From assembly GCF_031191545.1 (NCBI RefSeq), contig NZ_CP133472.1, positions 1,364,001 through 1,428,000 of the forward strand: 64,000 nucleotides of DNA. The letters are read 5' to 3'. Source of the stretch: Schaalia odontolytica. GTDB taxonomy: Bacteria; Actinomycetota; Actinomycetes; Actinomycetales; Actinomycetaceae. Under the pieces are notes generated by a model, which saw only the letters and a program-made list of their open reading frames with translations, was not told the DNA's origin and did not search any database. Below, one piece after another: positions 37,753 to 46,906 of this stretch; positions within the stretch are counted from its first letter, which is position 1, and each line of letters begins with the position of its first letter. A program made the translations under genes and the position numbers.

Positions 37753-38073
37753 ATGGCGGATGATCCGATGTGGTGCCTGGTGATGTTTGATCTCCCCGTT
37801 GAGACGAAGAAGCAGCGCCGCGAGGCGACGCACTTCCGTAACGACCTGTTGGACTGGGGATTCTGTATGGTCCAGTTCAGCGTCTATGTGAAGTACTGGC
37901 CGACGGGCGGGCAGGATCATGCGACGTTGAGGGCGATTAAGACTCATCTGCCGGAGGGCGGACAGGTTCGGGTATTGGCGTTGACGGATCGGCAGTGGGC
38001 GACGGGGCTTCGTTTTGAGAACGCGAAGCCTCGGAAGGAAGCTGGAAACCCCGAACAGCTCATGATTTTCTAA
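37753..38073 (+). CDS. cas2: CRISPR-associated protein Cas2
   Basis: 106 aa from the ATG one base after the cas1 stop; the frame extends 54 codons upstream but only inside cas1. Starts MADDPMWCLVMFDLPVETKK with the conserved metal Asp in MFDLP, then RNDLLDWGFCMVQFSVYVKYW, typical for type II Cas2. It forms the Cas1-Cas2 integration complex. Confidence 0.95.
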   Translation: MADDPMWCLVMFDLPVETKKQRREATHFRNDLLDWGFCMVQFSVYVKYWPTGGQDHATLRAIKTHLPEGGQVRVLALTDRQWATGLRFENAKPRKEAGNPEQLMIF

Positions 38074-38078
38074 CGTTG

Positions 38079-38120
38079 AACCCCGAGTTTTTGGCTTTTT
38101 GCTGCCGAAAACTCGGGGTT
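38079..38120. terminator. Perfect inverted repeat between cas2 and the array
   Basis: 13-bp perfect arms (AACCCCGAGTTTT at 38079-38091, its complement at 38108-38120) around a 16-nt loop, starting 5 nt after the cas2 stop and ending 2 nt before the first repeat. It is placed where plus-strand cas and minus-strand array transcripts would meet, so a bidirectional terminator is the natural reading. Confidence 0.65.
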
Positions 38121-38122
38121 CC

Positions 38123-39246
38123 CAGTATATCAAAGGGGATTGGTGATTGATTCCCAGCTACCGGTAACGAAGCCGCCGATGACCAGCAGTATATCAAAGG
38201 GGATTGGTGATTGATTCCCAGCGTGGTACTCGATTCGTCGGGTACGGGCTCAGTATATCAAAGGGGATTGGTGATTGATTCCCAGCCATGCGTGCATGTG
38301 TGTGCTACACGCGCCAGTATATCAAAGGGGATTGGTGATTGATTCCCAGCAGAAGATTCGGGGCCTTATGGTGTTCGACAGTATATCAAAGGGGATTGGT
38401 GATTGATTCCCAGCCCAGGCGCAGACCACCACAGGCCGGACGCAGTATATCAAAGGGGATTGGTGATTGATTCCCAGCGGGGGAGGGTCAGGGCGGCGGT
38501 CCTCATCAGTATATCAAAGGGGATTGGTGATTGATTCCCAGCCTCGCGACGGGCACACGCCCGCCGAGCTCAGTATATCAAAGGGGATTGGTGATTGATT
38601 CCCAGCACCGCATCCATCGTCCATCTCTCCCACGCAGTATATCAAAGGGGATTGGTGATTGATTCCCAGCAGACTTCCTCGATGCGATGTACTCAAGACA
38701 GTATATCAAAGGGGATTGGTGATTGATTCCCAGCAACTTCATCGATGGCATGTGGGCGGGCACAGTATATCAAAGGGGATTGGTGATTGATTCCCAGCTT
38801 TCAGGTCAGGGGTCACCCGTGCGGTGCAGTATATCAAAGGGGATTGGTGATTGATTCCCAGCTTGACGTTTATCGGGGTGGTGGCTGTGACAGTATATCA
38901 AAGGGGATTGGTGATTGATTCCCAGCGAAGACTTCGCCTGACCTGGTCGCGAAACAGTATATCAAAGGGCATTGGTGATTGATTCCCATCGTGCTCGCGC
39001 TAGGGGACGGGGGTGGGACAGTATATTAAAGGGGATTGGTGATTGATTCCCAGCGAGGGCGACGCGCGCGCCCACGACGAGGCAGTATATCAAAGGGGAT
39101 TGGTGATTGATTCCCAGCGCGAACTCAAACGCCCTCAAACGGGCACCAGTATATCATAGTGGATTGGTGATTGATTCCCAGCTCTGTCCCCTGTCCTTCA
39201 GGTGATAACCCAGTATATCAAAGGGGATTGATGATTGGTTCCCAGC
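38123..39246 (-). CRISPR. CRISPR array, 18 repeats and 17 spacers
   Basis: 36-bp repeats (plus strand starts CAGTATATCAAAGGGGATTG and ends GATTGATTCCCAGC) recur at an exact 64-bp period with 28-bp spacers, all of different sequence. The crRNA sense is the minus strand, since the tracrRNA anti-repeat matches the plus strand; mature crRNAs would be spacer followed by GCTGGGAATCAATCAC. Repeats 1-13 and 16 are identical. Repeats at 38955, 39019, 39147 and 39211 carry one or two substitutions each, so the end far from cas2 is the degenerate one and growth probably occurs next to cas2. Confidence 0.98.
38123..39246 (-). promoter_or_regulatory. Extended -10 promoter inside every CRISPR repeat
   Basis: On the minus strand each repeat ends TTTGATATACTG, holding TGA-TATACT, a near-perfect extended -10 (TGnTATAAT). 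Transcription would begin about 7 nt later, inside the adjoining spacer, leaving about 23 nt of guide. Repeat-borne promoters of this kind are known for Neisseria type II-C arrays. The repeat at 39019 has lost the TG element (TAATATACT). Confidence 0.6.
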
Positions 39247-39499
39247 CATTGTTTGGAAATGCCATATCGAATGGCAGTGTGCGACAGAGAATTGTTGAGT
39301 GATTATAGATTGCTGCATTATTTATCAATTTGGAATCGCGCAATGATCCTCCGGCTTGCATCGGCGAGGCCCGTACGTGTCAGTACTTCATGCTCACCGC
39401 TACGCGCCGCAAGCCTCTGAGAGTGGCCTTGCGCTCCGCGCACTCTCTGCCGTATCCTGCTCGGCTACCCGATTTTAGATGTAAGGAGAAGACGAGCAC
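39247..39499. other. Array-distal flank, AT-rich at its left end
   Basis: About 100 bp (39247-39350) are clearly more AT-rich than the surroundings and contain no repeat remnants or gene. The remainder up to 39499 carries the upstream region of the next gene. If the array had a classical leader upstream of crRNA transcription it would be here, but the repeat degeneracy argues against this being the growing end. Confidence 0.4.
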
Positions 39500-39949
39500 A
39501 TGAACGCGGCGACGACGGCGCAACAGCGAACCAGTGACACGGGCAAGACGCGCATCCGCGCGCGCATCGCGCACGTGGGCAGCGAGTATCGCAAGGACGT
39601 CACCTCGGGCACCTGCGAGCTGTGCATCGCCGACTGGAGCGCCAGCATCCGCGACATCTCCTTCGAGCTCACGGACGTCAACACCGGCGCCACGTGGCAG
39701 GCGACCACCCCCACCCCCCACGTCGACCGTTGGAACGACATCTGGGAGGTCTGTGTGAACCCCTTCCAGCTCTCCAAGGCCCTCGCCCACGTCAGCCTCG
39801 TCGTCGACATCGACCGCCTGAACGATGAAGATGGCCGTGCGCTCATTGCCCTCGGCATCCTTGAGGCCGTCGAAGCCTGCACCCGCGCCTCCGCGATGGT
39901 CGAGCGCCTTGACGGAGCTTACATCCACGACGACGACTGGGGCGAATAA
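39500..39949 (+). CDS. Hypothetical protein, 149 aa
   Basis: Not recognised. ATG with AAGGAG about 13 nt upstream. Codon use is like ordinary genes of the window. The protein is soluble: a charged N-terminus, a beta-rich looking middle (ISFELTDVNTGATWQ, WEVCVNPFQLSKAL), a C-terminal helix (ALGILEAVEACTRASAMVE) and an acidic end (HDDDWGE). No membrane helix or signal peptide. It lies beside the CRISPR array but nothing ties it to that function. 39950-40226 shows no feature that I can support. Confidence 0.7.
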   Translation: MNAATTAQQRTSDTGKTRIRARIAHVGSEYRKDVTSGTCELCIADWSASIRDISFELTDVNTGATWQATTPTPHVDRWNDIWEVCVNPFQLSKALAHVSLVVDIDRLNDEDGRALIALGILEAVEACTRASAMVERLDGAYIHDDDWGE

Positions 39950-40226
39950 CATTTTCCCCTAACGCTGTCCGAGTCCGACACTCTCTGAGGTTTGGGCTGG
40001 ATCTGAACGGTTGGCGCGCTGCCTGGGACCCCTGCCTGCCGGTCGCGTCGATGTCGCAGTCGATCGTCGCAATGTGGCTACCGGTTATCGACGCTATCGT
40101 GTCCGCGCCTTCGTCTTCGAGCGAACTGTTGAACGCGGCTTGACCAGTGCGCCACAGGTTGTGGACGCGCTCAGATCGATGTGTTTGATTCTGATGGTGC
40201 CGCCGTTAGTGCGCGTGGTGTCGGGG

Positions 40227-41475
40227 GTGAAACCGGAGGCACCTCTGTCGGTGGCTATCTTGGGTGTTGTGAAACCGTTGGCACCTTTGTTGGCGGAAAC
40301 TGGCTGTTTTTGGTTGAAACTGCGAGACGGTGGTGCCACTGGTTGCATGCGAGCCCTGCGTGGTGCTGTCAGTGGTGTCACTGGTTTCAATCGAGGGGCC
40401 AATGGTGGTGACGGTGGTGTCGCCGGTTTCACGCGAGCGCAGCGAGGCGGCATCAGTGGTGCTACTGGTTTCTCTGTGTGCGGCTATGGTGCTGTCGGTG
40501 GTGCCGCTGGTTTCGTGTGCGGGCGGTGAAGTGGTGGCATGAGGGTCGCTGGTAGTAATTTCGTTCGCGCGTGTGAAACCGGAGGCACCACTGTTGGTGT
40601 GTTTCTTGGGTGTTGTGAAACCGGTGGCACCTTTGTTGGCGGAAAATGGCTGTTTTTCGGGTGAAACTGCGAGACAGTGGTGCCACTGGTTGCATGCGAG
40701 CGCTGCCTGGTGCTGTCGGTGGTGCCGCTGGTTTCGTGTGCGGGCGGTGAAGTGTTGGCATGGGGGCGCGGCTAGTGATTTCCTTCGTGCGCGTGAAACC
40801 CGTGGCACCTCTGCTGGCGTGTTTCTTGGGCGTTGTGAGACCGGTGGCACCTTTGTTGGCGGAAAATGGCTGTTTTTCGGGTGAAACTGTGTGATGGTGG
40901 TGTCGTTGGTTTCACGCGAGCGGTGCGAGGCAGTATCAGTGGTGTTACCGGTTTCGTGTGTGGGTGGTAGGGCTGGTGACGGAGGTGATGTCAGTTTCAA
41001 GCGAGGGGCCAATGGTGGTGATGGTGGTGCCGCCGGTTTCACCTGGGCTCAGCGAGGCAGCGTCAGTGGCGGCACCGGTTTCGTGTGCGGGCGGTGAAGT
41101 GGTGGCATGGGGGTCGCTTCTAGTGATTTCCTTCGTGCGCGTGAAACCCGTGGCACCACTGTTGGGGTGTTTCGGGGATGTTGTGAAACCGGAGGCACCT
41201 CTGTCAGTGGTTATCTTGGGCGTTGTGAAACTGGTGGCACCTTTGTTGTTGGAAACTGGCTGTTTTTCGGGTGAAACTGCGAGACGGTGGTGTCACCGGT
41301 TTCGCCTGCGGGCGGTAGGGGTGGTGACGGTGGTGTTACCGGTTTCAATCGAGGGGCAAATGGTGGTGACGGTGGTGCCACTGGTTGCATGTGAGCGCTG
41401 CGTGGTGCTGTCGGTGGTGTCCCCGGTTTCATGCGAGCACAGCTAGAAGGCATCAGTGGCGTCATTGGTTCCACC
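40227..41475. repeat. 42-nt-period composite inverted repeat array (copy 2)
   Basis: Forward units (GTGAAACCGGTGGCACC and variants) start at 40227, 40269, 40573, 40615, 40793, 40835, 41140, 41183 and 41225. Reverse units (GGTGCCACTGGTTTC and variants) start near 40332, 40375, 40417, 40458, 40500, 40679, 40721, 40899, 40941, 41027, 41068, 41289, 41331, 41375, 41417 and 41459. Neighbours are 41-43 nt apart. Four super-units are visible, each forward units, then a centre containing GGCTGTTTTT, then reverse units, then a conserved joint (GGGCGGTGAAGTGGTGGCAT). RNA from it would form long hairpins. Minus-strand frames read as 14-residue Thr/Ser-rich repeats but lack ribosome-binding sites. Confidence 0.8.
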
Positions 41476-41510
41476 GAGCCGTGAAAGCCGCTCAGCAAGC
41501 TATCGCAGGC

Positions 41511-41542
41511 AAAACAAAAACCCCGAAGCGAATGCTTCGGGG
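41511..41542 (-). terminator. Intrinsic terminator of the tRNA cluster
   Basis: 9-bp stem (CCCCGAAGC / GCTTCGGGG) with a 4-nt loop, followed on the minus strand by TTTTTGTTTT, just after tRNA-Phe. Confidence 0.9.
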
Positions 41543-41548
41543 GCTTGC

Positions 41549-41624
41549 TGGTGGCTCCGACCGGCGTCGATCCGGTGACCTTTCGATTTTCAGTCGAACG
41601 CTCTACCAACTGAGCTACAGAGCC
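41549..41624 (-). tRNA. tRNA-Phe (anticodon GAA)
   Basis: Cloverleaf on the minus strand with acceptor GGCTCTG/CGGAGCC and anticodon loop CTGAAAA. The 3' CCA is encoded (41549-41551). Last gene of a Glu-Asp-Phe cluster. Confidence 0.96.
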
Positions 41625-41652
41625 AAGACCTGAACCGAAATGGTCTGGTCGG

Positions 41653-41726
41653 CGACCCCGACGGGACTTGAACCCGCGACCTCCGCCGTGACAGGGCGGC
41701 GCGCTAACCAACTGCGCTACGGGGCC
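41653..41726 (-). tRNA. tRNA-Asp (anticodon GTC)
   Basis: Minus strand cloverleaf, acceptor GGCCCCG/CGGGGTC, anticodon loop CTGTCAC, T-loop GGTTCAAGTCC. No encoded CCA. Confidence 0.95.
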
Positions 41727-41775
41727 TTACAACAGGTAAGACCTATTGAATTGTACCGTTCACAACTGCGACCGG

Positions 41776-41851
<76 letters not shown>

Positions 41852-42014
41852 CTGCTTGGCCGTCGAACTGGCGACCGAAGACGGGTGATAGTTTAGGCAG
41901 ATCTCGAGGGGTGCGTCAAAACGAAAACAAGTGACAGGTGACACATTACAGGAAAATGTTGCAATTGCGCGGAAGTCCCAGGATTTCATCAGCCGCCCGA
42001 CCTAGGCTTGATGT

Positions 42015-45000
42015 ATGACTCTGACACCAGCACTCGGTGCCCTCGCCCAGACATCGGACACCCTCGCGCGGGCGATCGCCGACCCGCAATCCGGGGCGGA
42101 GGCCGCCGTCACCACGACCATCGACATCACCCTCCTCATCCTCGGCCCGCTCGTCGGCGCCTTCGTCGGCGTCGTCGTCTCAGTCCTCCTTTCCGCCCTG
42201 CTGCGCAAGGCCTTCTCGAAGGCGGCCACGGCCTCGTCGATCCTGGCGCGCGTGCGCCGCCCGGGCCACTTCACCTTCGCGGCCTGGGGGGCGTGGGCGG
42301 GCCTGGGCATCGCGCTCGTTAACCCCCACCTGTCTGACTGGAATGGCGCGTCGATCACGACGTTCCTCATGCACCTGCTGCTCATCGTCGCCCTCGCCTG
42401 CCTGACCTGGGTGGCGTACGCCGCCGCGTGGGTCTTCGAGGACGCCGCCAAGGCCCGCCAGTCCTCCGACCAAGGGCGTTCGCGTCGCTTTGAGACCCAG
42501 GCCCAGGTCCTGCGCCGACTCACCCAGTCGATCGCCGTCGTCGTCGGTGTTGTCGCAATCATCAGTACCTTTGAGGTCGCCCGCCACGCCATGACCACCG
42601 TCCTGGCCTCCGCCGGCGTCATCTCCGTGATTGTCGGCCTCGCCGCCCAGCAGACCCTCGGCAACGTGTTCGCCGGCCTGCAGCTCGCCTTCACTGACGC
42701 GATCCGCGTGGGCGACGTCGTCGTCGCCGGCGACAAGAACGAAACCGGCTCCGTCGAGGAAATCACGCTCTCCTACGTGGTCATACGCATCTGGGACGAG
42801 CGCCGCCTCATCATCCCCTGCCGCTCCTTCACGCAGGCCCCCTTCGAGAACTGGACGCGCCGAGCCGCCGCCCAGCTGGGCACCGTCGAACTCAAACTCG
42901 ACTGGTCCGCGCCCATCGCCCTCATCCGAGCCAAGGTTGAGCAGCTTCTCAGATCCACCGACCTGTGGGATGGTCGCACCTGGGGCGTGCAGGTCACCGA
43001 CTCCGACGAGAACACCCTGACCGTGCGCATCCTCGTTTCGGCGAAGAACTCCGGCACCCTGTCCGATCTGCGTGCTTTTATGCGCGAGCAGCTGATCTCC
43101 TGGATCGTCACCGAAGAACCGTGGGCTCGCCCCGCCCAGCGCATCGAACCGCGTCATACGGTCACGGTCGAACAGGACATGAGTCGCGAACGCGTCGCCC
43201 GCCTGGCCGCCGAACTCGCCGGTATTTCGGGCGCGAACGAGGCCGGGGCTGCGCCCGCGTCTCCCTCCTCTGAAGACAATGAGGATTGCGTCGCCGGACT
43301 GCCCGCGACGGGTGGTGCCGCGTCCGCGATGTCCGGTTCCGGCGTGTCTGGGACCCAGTCCCAGGATCCGGTACACGCCGCGCGCATGGTCGCCGCCCGC
43401 CGCAAGGCCAAGCGCGCCCGCCGCCGCGCCATGGCCGAACGCCAGCGTGAGCTCGCCGAGGGCGGTGCAGGGGCTCAGGACGAAACCCAGGTGATCTCTA
43501 AGTCCGCTCTACGCAAGATCATCGAGGCCGCAGGCAACGCCAACTCGCAGCGCAACCAGAAACAGGCTGCGAACTCAGTCGGTCCGGGTGAGCGCTTCTT
43601 CTCCGGTTCCGCCGAGGCCGATGAACGCGCCGCAGCCTTCGAGGGTCCCGGCGACGACGTGTATGCGGAGCGCGAGGCCGAGGCTCGCCGCGCCCGCGAG
43701 CGTCGCGACAACCATAAGCGCCGCGAGGGCGAGGCCCTCGACCCCGAGACGACCCTCGCCCTGGCCGCCGTGGGCGTTGAGCCGGTTGCCTGCGAGGACT
43801 CCCCGGAAGCGGCCGAGGCCGCAGATGAATCGATCGAGAGCGCTGCCGGTGTTGAGTCTGGGGATAGCGCCGCGGCGAGCGCCGCCGGGGATGAGTGCGC
43901 GGAGGAAGGGCCCGTCAGGGACACCGGTATCGTGGAAGCCGCCCCGGCGGATCTCGCCCCCGACAAGCCCGCTGAATCTGCCCCCGCGCTGGTCGACTCA
44001 AACGAAGCCGACTCCGCTGCCGCCGGATCCGAAACCGCTGGCGACCTGGCCGAAGGTGCGCAGACCGATGCTCGCGCCCAGTCCGCGGGCGCATCCGCCG
44101 AGGTGCAGCCCGCCGACGACGAGGCCGCGCCCGCCGACGACGAGGCCGAGCTCGCCGACGACGCGACCGAGCCCGCCGACGACGCCCAGAATGGCAGCGC
44201 TCCCGCGCAGGGCGCTGAGCGTGAGGGCACGCCCGCCCCCGACGCGCCCGAGGCAACGGACGGCGAGGAGGAGGCCCAGGCCTCGTCCGATGCCGCGATT
44301 TCCCCGGACGAGCAGGAAACCACGCCCATTCCCGCGCGTGAAACTTCCGTGAAACATCCCGTGCAGGTGCCTCCGCCCGTGCGCACCGGACGCCCCGTCA
44401 TGACCGACACGGTCCAGGCGATCGCCCCCGCGCTCGTGCCGCCGCCCGTGCCGACCCCCGCCGAGATGGCCGCCTCGCGCTCTCCTGAGGAAACCCCGGA
44501 CGAGCCCACCGTCCACCCCGGATGGTACGCCGTCGCGGAAGAGGCCCGACTCGACGCGGAAACACGTCCCACGCCCACGGTGGTGCCCGCGCGCGTGTCC
44601 ATCATGCACTTCTTCCCAGCGGTCGCCCCCACGGGCGCCGAGGCCGACATGCTCCGCACCGTCACCGGCCAAATCCCGGTCGTCGAGCCGCGGGAAGCCA
44701 AGCCCGAGGACGCCGAGTCTGCGGTCACGGACGAGGCCGCGACGGACGAGGCCGCGACGGACGAGGCCGCGGCACCCGAGGCCGCGGCCGCTAAGGGCAA
44801 GTCTGCGGAGAAGAAGGCCCTTGCCGACGAGCCCACCACCCAGGTGGAGGTTGCGATGGCCCCGGAGGATGCGACCCCTGAGGTTGAGGCTGCGCGTAAG
44901 GACGCCACCGCCGCCTCTGACGAGGCAAACGAGGCCCCGTCTGACGCCGAGTCCGAGGCCGACGCTGAGGGTGGGGTGGACGTCGAGGCGACCGCCGTCA

Positions 45001-45491
45001 TGGATCCCGTGGAGGCAGGCGAGGCTCGGGCGCTCGATTCCGACGCGACGCAGGTTCTGCCTGCGGTCGACGAGCCCGTGGATGAGACCCTCGTGATGCC
45101 CGCGGCGGCCGATGCTCACGCCGAGGAGGTTGTTCCCGGCGAGGAGGTCGCCGCAGCGGAAGAGGAAACCCCGGCGAAGAAGGAGACCGCCAAGAAGGAG
45201 GCCTCCACAAAGGCCGGGGCGAAGAAGGATCCCGCGAAGAAGGCGGCAAACAAAAAGGCCTCGACCGCGAAGAAGGGCACCAAAAAGTCCACCGCCGCTG
45301 CCGAGAAGACCGCGAAGGACGAGGGAGGCGACAAGGCGGGCGACGCGATCCCCTCCAAGGGCGCAAAGGCCCCCGCCAAGAAGGCTGCCACGAAGAAGAA
45401 CGCCGCCAAGAAGACCGCCGCCAAGAAGGCGGCTCCCAAGAAGGCGGCGGCGAAGAATGCCTCCAACGCAGGGCCCGCCACCACTGAGTGA
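42015..45491 (+). CDS. MscS-family mechanosensitive channel with long H1-like tail
   Basis: 1158 aa; typical MscS proteins are about 280-400. Residues 1-390 form the channel: membrane helices near 33-60, 88-105, 115-140 and 175-195, the pore helix (VLASAGVISVIVGLAAQQTL with GNVFAGLQLAF) and the beta domain (GDVVVAGDKNETGSVEEITL ... WDERRLIIPC). The following about 770 residues are cytoplasmic, disordered and highly acidic (Glu/Asp/Ala). They end in about 110 residues of Lys/Ala repeats (AKKAATKKNAAKKTAAKKAA) like eukaryote-type histone H1 and actinobacterial HupB tails. The channel relieves hypo-osmotic stress; the tail's role is unknown. ATG at 42015 with no strong ribosome-binding site. Confidence 0.9.
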   Translation: MTLTPALGALAQTSDTLARAIADPQSGAEAAVTTTIDITLLILGPLVGAFVGVVVSVLLSALLRKAFSKAATASSILARVRRPGHFTFAAWGAWAGLGIALVNPHLSDWNGASITTFLMHLLLIVALACLTWVAYAAAWVFEDAAKARQSSDQGRSRRFETQAQVLRRLTQSIAVVVGVVAIISTFEVARHAMTTVLASAGVISVIVGLAAQQTLGNVFAGLQLAFTDAIRVGDVVVAGDKNETGSVEEITLSYVVIRIWDERRLIIPCRSFTQAPFENWTRRAAAQLGTVELKLDWSAPIALIRAKVEQLLRSTDLWDGRTWGVQVTDSDENTLTVRILVSAKNSGTLSDLRAFMREQLISWIVTEEPWARPAQRIEPRHTVTVEQDMSRERVARLAAELAGISGANEAGAAPASPSSEDNEDCVAGLPATGGAASAMSGSGVSGTQSQDPVHAARMVAARRKAKRARRRAMAERQRELAEGGAGAQDETQVISKSALRKIIEAAGNANSQRNQKQAANSVGPGERFFSGSAEADERAAAFEGPGDDVYAEREAEARRARERRDNHKRREGEALDPETTLALAAVGVEPVACEDSPEAAEAADESIESAAGVESGDSAAASAAGDECAEEGPVRDTGIVEAAPADLAPDKPAESAPALVDSNEADSAAAGSETAGDLAEGAQTDARAQSAGASAEVQPADDEAAPADDEAELADDATEPADDAQNGSAPAQGAEREGTPAPDAPEATDGEEEAQASSDAAISPDEQETTPIPARETSVKHPVQVPPPVRTGRPVMTDTVQAIAPALVPPPVPTPAEMAASRSPEETPDEPTVHPGWYAVAEEARLDAETRPTPTVVPARVSIMHFFPAVAPTGAEADMLRTVTGQIPVVEPREAKPEDAESAVTDEAATDEAATDEAAAPEAAAAKGKSAEKKALADEPTTQVEVAMAPEDATPEVEAARKDATAASDEANEAPSDAESEADAEGGVDVEATAVMDPVEAGEARALDSDATQVLPAVDEPVDETLVMPAAADAHAEEVVPGEEVAAAEEETPAKKETAKKEASTKAGAKKDPAKKAANKKASTAKKGTKKSTAAAEKTAKDEGGDKAGDAIPSKGAKAPAKKAATKKNAAKKTAAKKAAPKKAAAKNASNAGPATTE

Positions 45492-45605
45492 TGGGGACAG
45501 GTGAACGGGCCACGGCCTCGTCACTGAGGCCGGTGCGAGGAAACCAGACCGCCCGCGCCCACGCACACACGTGCACGGGCGCGGGCGGCGCGGGACAATA
45601 GATCC

Positions 45606-46010
45606 ATGAACGCTACTGATCCCTCTGTCCGCACCGATGCCGAGTGGAAGAAGCTCCTGAGCCCCATGCGCTACCACGTGCTGCGCGAGGCGGGCACGGA
45701 GCGCCCCTTCACCGGCGAGCTCCTCGACGAGGCGCGCGTCGGCACCTACTCGTGCGCTGCCTGCGGATCCAAGCTCTTTGACTCCGACGCGAAATTCGAC
45801 TCCTCCTGCGGGTGGCCCTCCTTCTTCCAGGCCCACGACGGCGCGACCGTCGAGAGCGTCGACACTAGCCATGGCATGATCCGCACCGAGGTGCGCTGCG
45901 CGACCTGCGACTCCCACCTCGGCCACGTCTTCCCCGACGCGCCCGACCAGCCCACCGGCATGCGCTACTGCATGAACTCGGCGGCCCTGACCTTCGTGCC
46001 CGCCCAGTGA
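45606..46010 (+). CDS. msrB: Peptide-methionine (R)-S-oxide reductase
   Basis: 134 aa, single MsrB domain. It reduces methionine-R-sulfoxide in proteins with thioredoxin. Two structural zinc pairs (CAAC, CATC), SSCGWPSFF and the catalytic Cys in RYCMNSAAL are present. The EamA-type transporter gene follows after 13 nt. Confidence 0.95.
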   Translation: MNATDPSVRTDAEWKKLLSPMRYHVLREAGTERPFTGELLDEARVGTYSCAACGSKLFDSDAKFDSSCGWPSFFQAHDGATVESVDTSHGMIRTEVRCATCDSHLGHVFPDAPDQPTGMRYCMNSAALTFVPAQ

Positions 46011-46023
46011 ACACCCCCGCCCA

Positions 46024-46884
46024 GTGAACGCCCCCGCGCAGGGCACCGTCACCGACCGCATCCCTCCCCAGCTGTACATCGTCGACTCCGGCCTCATCCA
46101 GTACGTGGGCGCCGCGCTCGCGGTCGTCGCCTTCGCCTCCGTCGAGCCCGCCTCCGTCGCCTGGTGGCGCGTCCTGACCGGCGCGGTTGTTCTCCTCGCC
46201 TGGAAACGCCCGTGGCGCGGCGGCCTTACGCGCTCCGACCTGGCTATTTCCGCGCTGTTCGGCATCATCATTCTCACGATGAACTCCTCCTTCTACGAGG
46301 CCATAGCGCGGCTCCCTCTGGGCACTGCCGTCTCCATCGAGTTCATCGGTCCCGTCGCCGTCGCCGTCATCAGGGGCCATGGCTGGCGGCCGCGCATCGC
46401 CGCCGTCCTCGCGTTCGCGGGGGTGGCGTGCATCGGCGGACTCGCCCTCGACCTGAGCGTGCCGAGCGTGCGCGTCGGCGTCGCCTGGATCCTCCTCGCG
46501 GCCCTCGCCTGGTCGGCCTACATCGTCGTCGGGCAGAAGGCCTCGACCACGCGCGACGGGGTGACGAACCTGGCGCTCGGATGCGTGTGGGGTGCACTCA
46601 TCTTCGCGCCCATCCTCGGGCCGGGCGCGATGGCGGCCACGGCCTCGTGGAAGCTGATCGCGATTGTCGTCGGCGTGGGCCTGCTGTCTACCGCGATTCC
46701 CTACAGCTTCGAGGCCCTCGCGATGCGGCGCCTGGCCGCGTCGACTTTCGCGCTCTTCGCCGCGATCCTGCCGGCCACGTCCGCCCTGGTCGGGGCCGTC
46801 ATGCTCCGCCAGATCCCCGGCGTCTTCGAGCTGATCGGCCTGGTCCTGGTGTCGGTCGCGGTATGGCTGGCCTCGCGCGAGTAA
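46024..46884 (+). CDS. EamA/RhtA-type drug-metabolite exporter
   Basis: 286 aa starting at GTG. About ten hydrophobic helices arranged as two EamA repeats (VAWWRVLTGAVVLLAW in the first, AAILPATSALVGAVMLRQIP in the second). The pattern is like RhtA, which exports threonine/homoserine and other amino acids. Its N-terminal part is short, with the first helix beginning near residue 20. Substrate is not decided by sequence. It ends convergent with the glycohydrolase-kinase operon. Confidence 0.88.
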   Translation: MNAPAQGTVTDRIPPQLYIVDSGLIQYVGAALAVVAFASVEPASVAWWRVLTGAVVLLAWKRPWRGGLTRSDLAISALFGIIILTMNSSFYEAIARLPLGTAVSIEFIGPVAVAVIRGHGWRPRIAAVLAFAGVACIGGLALDLSVPSVRVGVAWILLAALAWSAYIVVGQKASTTRDGVTNLALGCVWGALIFAPILGPGAMAATASWKLIAIVVGVGLLSTAIPYSFEALAMRRLAASTFALFAAILPATSALVGAVMLRQIPGVFELIGLVLVSVAVWLASRE

Positions 46885-46906
46885 AGCCCCTGTGAGTGAC
46901 GGCCTC

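Noticed and set aside
39247-39350. AT-rich flank as classical CRISPR leader
   Set aside because: Repeat degeneracy is highest on this side, indicating the old end of the array; repeats seem to carry their own promoters.
40206-41042. 278-codon minus-strand frame with 14-residue Thr/Ser-rich repeats
   Set aside because: The repeats reflect the 42-nt DNA unit; spacing of 41 and 43 nt and orientation switches break the frame, and no ribosome-binding site is present. Kept as a repeat element.
43475-45001. Ser/Ala-rich minus-strand frame of 508 codons opposite the mscS tail
   Set aside because: Mirror of the repetitive Glu/Asp/Ala codons of the tail; no start signal or family resemblance.
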